From NCBI GenBank assembly GCA_021234155.1, contig JAJEKV010000006.1, forward strand, positions 4,437,727 to 4,501,726: a DNA stretch of 64,000 nt, in the 5' to 3' direction. This DNA is from Isoetes taiwanensis. Lineage: Eukaryota; Streptophyta; Lycopodiopsida; Isoetales; Isoetaceae. This document shows, in pieces, positions 12,517-20,217 of the stretch (position 1 is the stretch's first letter; every line of letters begins with the position of its first letter). Position numbers and translations under genes: made by a program. The notes under the pieces are model-generated. The model did no database searches. It was not told the DNA's origin and saw only the letters and a program-made list of their open reading frames with translations.

Positions 12517-15500
12517 TCACTTTTTCACTGCCACCGAGGAAGTGCTTGAGTTATCTTCCCTCATCACTATCAACGATGGTGAAGCATTGCCACCACCTTC
12601 TTCATCATCTTCTTTGTAATTACAAGCTTTTTTAAGCAAATTGATAGTCCTCCTCAAGGTGACGATTGTCGATTTTAATTTAAAATCATAGCACAATATA
12701 GTCACGCCATTAAGGTTCAGCTCGTCCCTACAACCCACCTTCTTAGACTTTCTCCCTTTTCCTTGGCTTCTCATTTCTAACTCATATCTACCTTCAAAAG
12801 CATTTTCTCGAAAGCGTTTGCAAGCCAATGAATCTTGAGTTTAGTGACTAAGCCTTTCTCCTTGACCGTGTCAAGCACTTTTGCTATCCGTAATCTGGCC
12901 GACCTTTTGTCATCTTCCTCGCCGAAGAGCAATTAGCATACTTTTGGTAATTTACGTGGATATTACCTTGAGGCTCATTCCCCGCATCTTGGTCCGAGGT
13001 ACATGACTCGATCCTCCTCGTCTTCTACATCGCAGGTGCAAATGTAGCATTGCTTGGACCGCTTTGGTGTCGGGTTGATGGAAGGTGTTAGGCCATTGAA
13101 ATGGTTCTTGCAACTGCCTTAGAGCTATATTTTGTACAACAATTTTCTGCTCGAGAAAGAAATTACTCCACCACATCCCATCTTCTTCTAAGAAGTACTT
13201 AAAGCTCGAGGAAATTCCATTTTCAATGGCTTTTAAGGATGACTCGGGGTACTTTTCTTCCGCTTGGACTCCTTAGGATTTTTGAGAGGAAGTTGCTCAA
13301 AGACGCTCTATGAAGGAAGTGTCCGGAATATATTTAAGGAAGCTAATCCCTCCGATGGACTCCAAATCTTACTTGTGGTATACTTCTTCCCTCAGAAGAA
13401 GCTTTGGCCATCCTTCAAGTAGAACTTGATGTGATGTTGAAAGGTGAGATCATTCAACTTGTTCACAAACTTTGTTCTCTGTTTGAACGTTGAGAGAAAA
13501 CAAACTCTCCTCAAATCAGCAGTCTTTTAAGAAGATCGACCAAAATCGGAGTAGGAGTGTAAGAATCTTCAATAATTCGAACTAAAGCAGAAGACGTAAA
13601 AGCCTTCTTCCTTCTAAGGCGCATGTAAAATCTGCTGAACATTTGGTCAATCTGATCATGAGTGTGGCCTACAAGTAAGAAAAACCGAAGCTTCACTTTT
13701 CTAAAGATCCCTAGCTCCACTAACATGGCACAAGACGCAAAGAGTGTTTGATTCTTATTCTCCCTTGTAGTGTTGTCAAGTTGCGGATAAAGCAATCGGT
13801 GGTAATTGCTCTTGCTCGCACAGACCTTGTTAAGAATTGTAATTGTGAGGTTCGGGTCACCATGCAAGTTTCGATACGCCAAAAATACTTTTGCACTTTA
13901 GACTTCCTTTAAAGACCATAGCTCCTACAAGGTGGACCTTAACAAAACATTCTCCGCACATCTTTAGGAATGTTCAAGAAATGTGGTAGAGTTGTTTTTT
14001 TTTTTTTGGTCCATTCCATCAATCACAAATGCATATGTATTGCGCGGACGCTCAAGAGCTTTTTTTCTGTGCTTGGCAAGCTTTCTTCTCTCTGCTGCTT
14101 GTTGTTCACGATGTCTGGCAAGGTTCTGTTGCACAATATCTGTAGAAGAAATCAATTCAAAGCATTTTCTTTAAAACAAGTGAGAGATTGGAGAACGCGA
14201 GCTTACTTCTTTCGACCTCTGTCTTTGCAGTTTCTCGTTGGCTCTTTAATTCTGCACACCTTGAGCAAACAGACATTCTATGTTTTCTGGGAATTTTCAC
14301 AAGGCCGAATTCACTTTTCCACAGTCTGGTGAAGTGTGAGTATGAGATGTGTTGAAGCTGAGTGCAAGTCTCTTTGTACTCATTAAAAACATCTTTTTTG
14401 GTGATGTTATCAGTTAAATGATACATGTTGCTGTTAGGTAGCTTCTCACATGTTTCTCTAAAATATTTCTCCATCCATGACACAGCAGCAAGGGCATGCA
14501 TGGTTACAACTCTTCTTGGTCCACAATGATCATCGATTGCTGGATTTTTGTCCAGTCTTTTATGTATTCTAGACATTCTGGTGGATCCTAAACGGTGGAC
14601 AACCATAAAGCATTTCTGGCAAACTTCTTCACGGTTAATGTAGTGCAAGAAGGTGTTGCGGTCTGGTCTTACATGATAAGCTAAGTAGGCATTCTGGTCT
14701 GCCAATGTCATGGAACTGTAGTTGTCTCTAATCGCCAGAATTTAGCCATGTTAAAATTCTGTTGATGCAACCCAATGAGCAGCATTTAGTTCTCAAGAGT
14801 CTCCTCATTTTGTGTTCATCCATAAGATTTTTTCTTCTTACAGAGGAGCACGCCCTCAAACCAAAATCCACCTTGAATTTCTTTGAAGATTGGTTGGAGA
14901 ACATGTAATCTCTTTGGTCCTCGTTGGTGTTTTCATCTTCTGATGAAACTTCTACTCTGGGGGTGACTTCCTCTGTCCTGAGTGGTGTGTTTGTAGAGGA
15001 AAACAGACCACGTGAAGTTGTTCCTTAAAAGGCGGGGGGCAAAGTTAAAGGATGGTGATGGCCCATAAGAGGTTGTGGCATCACCGTTCTTGTACCATCT
15101 TGAAAAGGAGTTCTTGCAAACATCTCCTTTAGAGCGGACCGAACTCGCGAAATCCATGTGTCACAACCGCTGTGTGAAGAGGAGTGCATCCGGAGCCGCC
15201 GTCCTCATTTGTAGTGAAGTCCCGGTGAGAGAAATTGTAGTGAATCTCACGTCTTCTTTACTTTCGTGTTCCTTGTATGTTTGAATGAAGCGCGGCTACA
15301 AACCGGGGGAGGAGGGGTTGTTCTTGAACACCCGTTGTTGTGGAGCTTCTGTAGGTCCCGGGGATGGAACAAAGGGTGGTGGCAACATGCTCCGAACAGG
15401 ACTTGGTGACGGTTGGAAGGGTGGTGGAAGTCTGTTACGTGCTGGACTCGGTGTGTCTTCGAGAAGCAACAACGATGAAGTAGAGGTAGGAGTCGACGAA

Positions 15501-15607
15501 TGCCGGTCTTCAGTAGAAATAACATTGTTCCCAAGCGTGTCCTCAGAACTAGACGAGTTTGAGACAACAAAAGGTGGTGGAAGCTTGTTCACGAAGCGGT
15601 TCGTCAT
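12517..15607 (-). pseudogene. Transposase-like protein (DUF7869-like family), multiply frameshifted
   Basis: Pieces of one long protein run leftward from ATG 15,607. First comes a Pro/Ser-rich N-terminus with repeated LPPPF, then a Cys-rich patch (KCCSLGCINRI near 14,800). Next are ADQNAYLAYHVRP and CSRCAELKSQ, then a 67-bp GT-AG intron (14,206-14,140) leading into NTYAFVIDGMDQKK. After that come HLVGAMVF, PQLDNTTRENKNQ, LVGHTHDQIDQMFSRF, and a C-terminal part down to about 12,517. The VIDGMDQ and VGHTHxxIDQ motifs match a widespread uncharacterised family seen in mosses and animals, probably a DDE-type transposase. Breaks include a one-base insertion near 14,727, a shift at the T-run near 13,990-14,003, further shifts near 13,940 and 13,870, and stops in the C-terminal third. 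It should not make a full product. Confidence 0.75.
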
Positions 15608-15667
15608 TTTAACAACTGCAAAATAGTAAAGAGATTTGAGAAACCTTCTGTAGTGCAGAGCTTTTCT

Positions 15668-15752
15668 TATTCCCGAATACACGCGTAGTACAAGTAGAAG
15701 TTCCAGTACTAATCAAGTTAAAGTCAAAATAAAAGCTATTCTAGAATACACA
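15668..15752. repeat. Two outlying palindrome copies, leftward-gene side
   Basis: Degenerate copies of the GTGTATTCCGGAATACAC palindrome sit at 15,668-15,682 (ATTCCCGAATACAC) and 15,737-15,752 (TATTCTAGAATACAC), just upstream of the leftward gene start. A half-site GTATTCCG lies near 15,776. Confidence 0.75.
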
Positions 15753-15982
15753 GGAGTAGGATAATAGAGCCAAACGTATTCCGCTTCACATAGGAAAAGT
15801 GCAAGACGAAAATGATACCTTAAAAAGGAAATTTCGGCCTTGGCCAAATATTCCAGTCTCGAGCTCAAGTCGCCAGCCAGCGATTAAAATTAAAATATTC
15901 AGAGACTGTATTCCGATTGACATAGAGAAAAATGGAGAGGTGAGTAAGAAAGTACAACGTACAATCATTTGTGTGTCTGTTT

Positions 15983-16173
15983 GTTATTCCCGAATACACT
16001 ATCGCCTTCACTCGAAGGCGAAAGTGTATTCCGGAATACACATTTGCCTTCACTCGAAGGCAAAAGTGTATTCCAGAATACACTTTCGCCTTCGCGTGAA
16101 GGCGAAAGTGTATTCCGGAATACACTTTGGCTTACACCCTCAGTCGAAAGTGTATTCCGGTTCCGGAATACAC
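15983..16173. repeat. 42-bp phased palindrome array between the divergent genes
   Basis: Five copies of GTGTATTCCGGAATACAC begin at 15,983, 16,024, 16,066, 16,108 and 16,150. The last four starts are exactly 42 bp apart; the first is one base short by a deletion inside the palindrome. The fifth copy has its centre duplicated (CCGGTTCCGG). The first four spacers contain a second palindrome, CGCCTTC-actc-GAAGGCG or close variants. The array lies in the spacer upstream of both genes. A lone copy at 16,333-16,348 (CTGTATTCTGGAATAG) lies nearer the rightward gene. Role not proven: protein-binding sites for the transposase, the ParB-like domain or a repressor are all possible. Confidence 0.9.
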
Positions 16174-16489
16174 TTTTCACTTCTGGTTCTGAAAGGTCTT
16201 TTCTTGCGCTATTTTTAGGCTTTTTTTCGGCTTTTTAGACTTGTTTAAGCCTGTTTTTTTGTCAAGGTTGCACTCTTGTTTTGGCCTTTTTGTCCTGTTT
16301 TTGTACTGTTTTTGTCTTTTGTTTAAGACATTCTGTATTCTGGAATAGTTTTATGCTACTGTTTTCACTAAAAAAGTCGTGTTTACACACAAATGTGTAC
16401 AGGCAAGAAGGCAGCAAGAAACATCAGAAGAAGACCCTCTAACACGGCCAGAAACCGCACCCACAGAGATGGGTTGATGACACTGATGC

Positions 16490-16646
16490 GCCTGCTATTT
16501 AGGAGAACTTCCAAACTCAGTGGTTCTTCACAAGGGGTACAGCTGGAAAGTACAGCACCCTTACTTTCTTACATGTCTGTCGGAGCCCTGGTGCAAAAAG
16601 GTACGATGACAGAGAATTTGTCTGCATGGCACCATACAAGCTATGA
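16490..16646 (+). other. Possible upstream coding stretch of the methyltransferase gene, out of frame
   Basis: The frame that ends at TGA 16,644-16,646 reads like protein (WFFTRGTAGKYSTL, then a Cys/Arg-rich part ending EFVCMAPYKL). It overlaps the ATG at 16,643 one frame away. It may be an N-terminal extension separated by a small indel, or chance. Confidence 0.3.
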
Positions 16647-19600
16647 GTGATGTAGCTGGGGAGTCGGGACAGAGAGGGAGACTATCCTTTGTGACGTCCC
16701 AAGGTTTCATTCATGTTGACAAAGCCTTTTTCAGAATTGTCAAAGTGAACCCGCCGCAACTTTACAAGTATGTGTCGCACTACATCAACAAAAAACCGCT
16801 CAGTGTAATAATCAATGACATTCGAAGCACAACAAGCGAAGACTTCGCTCACAGCGAGTCAGAGCAGGTTGAAGAGGAAGATCAGGGGAGTCCTTCAGTG
16901 AGCCCATCAGGGAGCCCATCAGGGGGGTCATCAGATGGAGGGTCCCAAGAACAAGAAGCAGATGTTCCCCCAGTGCCGCCAAAGAAACAAAGCAGGCCAA
17001 GAGCCACCATAGCCGCTAAGGAACCAAAGAAGCGGAAGGTACAGCAGCTTGATGTTGCTGAAATCACCGAGGAACAACCAAGAACGAAGAAGGGAAAGGG
17101 CAAGGCTCCTGGGGTGGCCATTAAAGAAAAGAAGGTGGACAAGACCTCAGAGAGGATGGAACAAATAAATCTTAACAAGTATGTTCAAGGTGTAATATAC
17201 TTGCCAGTAACTTCCATGAGGTTGCCACCGAAGAATGAAGCTGGTGAGCGCCCCCTTCAGTTTCGAAAAATCTATACTGACCATTTAAGAAATTTGAAGG
17301 ACAGAATAAGGAGCAACCCCAATGCCCATGTTGCTCCAATTGTTGTTCTTGTTGATAGATCCCAGTGCATGGACCCCAAGGACTACGACAGAGAAAATGC
17401 AGACACTTACATGCACTATGTCCTTGGGGGAAACCACAGTTTCAAAGCAAGGAGACAGTTATACAAAGAAAAAAACAACCCAAGATATCTCTCTGTGCTC
17501 TGCGCTGTTTACTGTGGCCTGACAGACGAAGAAGCCAAAATCGTTGCCAACACGCACAATGTTGACAACGAATATAAGCTGAAAATGAGCTTTGTGGACA
17601 AAATCAGGGAATATATGATATTTAAAGAAAAATATGGAGATGATTTGAAGAAACCACAATACTCATTGGAACTGAAGGAAGCGTGTGCTATGGAGTGCTG
17701 CCTCAAATACGACGAGGCTAACAAACGGCAGTCTCTAATACCACACGACAACTGGTTTCAGCTAGCCTTCAGAGATGGCAGAGTAAGTTGTTTTTGTATT
17801 CTGGAATACCCCTGCAGCCCTCCCACTGATATCGCTTTCTTCTCTCCAGATTTGGGACCTCCAAAACGAAATATTCACCATGTTCGAGCGTGGTGATTTG
17901 AAAAGCAAAGGAAAGGTCTCCGAAAAGAAAAAAGGATCCGACGTCCCCAAAAAGGAAATGACAATCACTGTGTGGCGAGAAATGCAGGGCTTCACAGATA
18001 TATATATACTAGAAAGGCTACTGCAAAAGGTTGTCGATAAAGAATTTACACTCGAAGAAATGTCCAAGGAGCTCCACAAGTAAGAATGCCACTTTGGATT
18101 TTTGTTTGGTAGGAAGAAGTGTAGTTTGAAAAACACTGGCTTACACGCGAAAGACAACGTGTATTCCGGAATACATGTTGGCCCACACACAGGAAAGAAA
18201 GTGTATTCCGGAATACTCTTTGGCCCAGACGCGGGAGACAAAGTGTATTCTGGAATACACTTTGGCCCTCACGTGAGAGACAAAGTGTATTCCGGAATAC
18301 ACTTTGGCTTACAGTTTTTTAAATAGTTCTTTCTTGTTGCTTTCCTATTTAGTTTTCTTCCTTCTAACGTTTGTATGATATTACAGCCAGAAAAATGTCA
18401 TCACATGTCAAACCTGCAATGGAACAATTAAATGTTGACAACTGGGAAAGGTGCAAAGAGCTTTATCCTATCGCAACCTCGGACGAAAGGATTGTCCAGT
18501 ATGCGCCAAATTTTGAAGGCTGGGTATGTTGCTTCGTTTTTTATATTGTTGTTTTTCTTGTTACTAAGACGTTCTTTTTTGCAGAGCAAAAAGAAAAACA
18601 AAGACATGCCGGAGGGCTTCATGCATTTGGTCAGGACAGCGCGAGAAGAGAGGACGCTGGCGGACAGGCGTGTTCTGGATTCTGAGCCCTCCGATTACGA
18701 AAGGTTTACAATGTTCGATCAAAATAACCTATTCTCTATTGTACACGGTGATTGCACCAAATTAGTCGAATCAATAAAGCCCCAAGATTTTACCTTGGTA
18801 ATAGCTGACCTTCCTTATGGGTTTAAGCTGAAAGACAGCCGCTACGACGACCAGCCATTTAAAAACTCTGAGTTTAACGCTTTCGTCGACGGCATAAAGC
18901 AAATTACTACGGCAAAACATTGGAGGCTGGTAGTATTTCACTCAAGCATGCAATCCGGTCTTGTGGAAGCCAGCTTCAAGAATCACTTCGGTTCGCCTGC
19001 CCAAGCTGGTTATGAAAATCTGGTTTGGTAAGCACTTATTCTGGAATACACAAGTCCTTTTGTTTTCAATACCTTTTTTTTCTTTGGTAGTTACAACTGT
19101 AGCATTTTTAAATTCTTGTTAGGAGTTTCTATTCCGGAATACGTTTCTTTTGGCTGTACTTAAATCCTTCTTTATTTTTAATTTTCTTAGGTATAAAACA
19201 AATATTAATTACCATGGTGGAGGCCCGCAGCTGCTAAGTAAGGTCGAATATCTCCATGTGGCTTATTGGAGTTTCGACGGAAAACGTACAATGGAACACT
19301 TCAACACAGCGGCATGCCAGAACTTTTCAAACGTGTTGGAGTTTCCAGCTGTGTTACAGAAGTTGCAGGACCCTAGTGCACAAGGAAGAATAGTGAATCA
19401 CTACCAGAAGCCACAGAAACTTATTAACCATCTTCTGGACATGTTCTCACGTCCCGGAGATTGGGTGCTTGACGCATTTTCTGGCTCTGGTACAACTATT
19501 GCTTGTGCACTTAAGAAGGGCCGTAATTGTGTAGCTGTTGACATTGACAAGGAGGCTGTACAGTTCATCAAGATGAGACTTTCTGCCTTACCAACTCTAC

Positions 19601-19860
19601 CAGACGAGAATCAAGAGTTGGGGGCAAAGTCTAATTCTGATTTTGCTAAGATGACATCTTCGGAGATACAGCCTCCTTTCACAAGCTCTTTGGAAGATGA
19701 AGCTACATTTGCAGAGCTGAAAGAAGTTGCTCTAGCTACAATACCGGAAGCAACCACCAACACAGAAAAGCCTAGGTCACCAGAGAAAGGTGAAAAGAAA
19801 GAGTCTGATCAAGCTGAGAGCAGCAAGAAAAATGATGAAGATTTTAATTTAGATCTCTAA
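16643..19860 (+). CDS. ParB/Srx-like domain fused to a beta-order DNA amino-methyltransferase
   Basis: Exons 16643-17782, 17850-18079, 18391-18523, 18585-19027 and 19191-19860 join in frame through GT-AG introns to 871 residues with no stop. Residues about 75-125 are Ser/acidic-rich. PKKRKV at 128-133 is a classical nuclear-localisation signal. Residues about 180-370 resemble a ParB/sulfiredoxin-like domain, with GGNHS at 262-266 and an Arg/Lys helix after it. The methyltransferase follows: the substrate-side motif IV reads DLPYGF (576-581), then motif X HYQKPQK (719-725), then the AdoMet-binding motif I DAFSGSGTT (743-751). This IV-X-I order defines the beta class, which methylates adenine N6 or cytosine N4. 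DLPYG is a variant common in phage-type enzymes of this class. The tail is Lys/Glu-rich. ATG 16,643 is the first in frame after a stop at 16,607. The base specificity is not predictable here. Confidence 0.85.
17783..17849 (+). other. Intron 1 of the methyltransferase gene, with one palindrome
   Basis: GTAAGT...CCAG, 67 nt. It contains one copy of the palindrome at 17,795-17,810 (TGTATTCTGGAATACC), so about a quarter of the intron is the motif. Confidence 0.8.
18159..18302. repeat. Second 42-bp phased palindrome array, inside intron 2
   Basis: Four copies of GTGTATTCCGGAATACAC (with single-base variants) start at 18,159, 18,201, 18,243 and 18,285, each exactly 42 bp apart. The spacers here are TTTGGCCC...GACAAA-type and differ from those of the first array, so only the palindrome and the period are shared. 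The host intron is 18,080-18,390. Confidence 0.9.
19036..19143. repeat. Two palindrome copies in intron 4
   Basis: ATTCTGGAATACAC at about 19,036-19,052 and TATTCCGGAATACG at about 19,129-19,143, both within the 163-nt intron 19,028-19,190. Confidence 0.75.
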
Positions 19861-20169
19861 CGGATTCAAGTTGTGGATACTGATTGACATTTATTATTGA
19901 TTGCCATATTGATATGACACAAAACCAGTAATGAAAATATTATTATTGTGTTTACTAAATTTGTGTTTTTTGTACATCGACCTCTAATAAATTACGTGCT
20001 CATGTCTCAAATCTGCTATTTTCACGTGCTTAACTCCAAAAAACCAAAGTCGTGTCCAAAGAGTACCCCAAAAATAGACCAAAAAAAAAACTGATACTCC
20101 TGAAACTTTGAACCTCTCTTAAAAAGGCCCAATTTTTGAAGTGCCGTGCTTTTTCTAAAGGAATCTTTG

Positions 20170-20197
20170 AAACGGGAGTGCTGCAACACTCCCGTTT
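20170..20197. repeat. Subterminal hairpin at the right end of element 1
   Basis: AACGGGAGTG, a 6-base loop, CACTCCCGTT, with one more A-T pair outside: 11 perfect pairs. It overlaps the inner part of the right terminal repeat; the left end has no equivalent hairpin, only a loosely related direct repeat. Confidence 0.85.
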
Positions 20198-20213
20198 AAT
20201 TTGCAACCTTGTT
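20189..20213 (-). repeat. Right terminal inverted repeat, element 1
   Basis: Inverse of 12,061-12,085 with three mismatches; followed at once by the GGTT duplication at 20,214-20,217. Confidence 0.85.
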
Positions 20214-20217
20214 GGTT

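Larger units (their letters stand above)
12061..20213. mobile_element. Element 1: DNA transposon with divergent transposase-like pseudogene and ParB-methyltransferase gene
   Basis: The ends are inverted copies of each other: AACAAG[A/G]TTGC, two mismatched bases, then ATTAAACGGGAG, so 22 of 25 bases match. GGTT flanks both ends, giving a 4-bp target duplication and a length of 8,153 bp. Inside lie a leftward degenerate transposase-like gene (12,517-15,607), a spacer with a 42-bp palindrome array, and a rightward five-exon gene (16,643-19,860). Four-base duplications are known for a few DNA transposon superfamilies (Sola and Academ types among them), but I cannot place this one. A methyltransferase as a co-passenger is known for DIRS-type and some other eukaryotic elements; I do not know one with a ParB-like fusion. 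Confidence 0.85.

Noticed and set aside
15799-16238. Open frames on both strands reading repeated VYSGIHFRL or SVFRNTLSPS
   Set aside because: They are translations of the 42-bp palindrome array, whose period is a multiple of three, so several frames stay open by chance.
15983-18302. CRISPR-like array (regular short repeats beside a DNA-modifying enzyme)
   Set aside because: The repeats are perfect palindromes with short related spacers, the host gene has spliceosomal introns and a nuclear signal, and no Cas-like gene is present.
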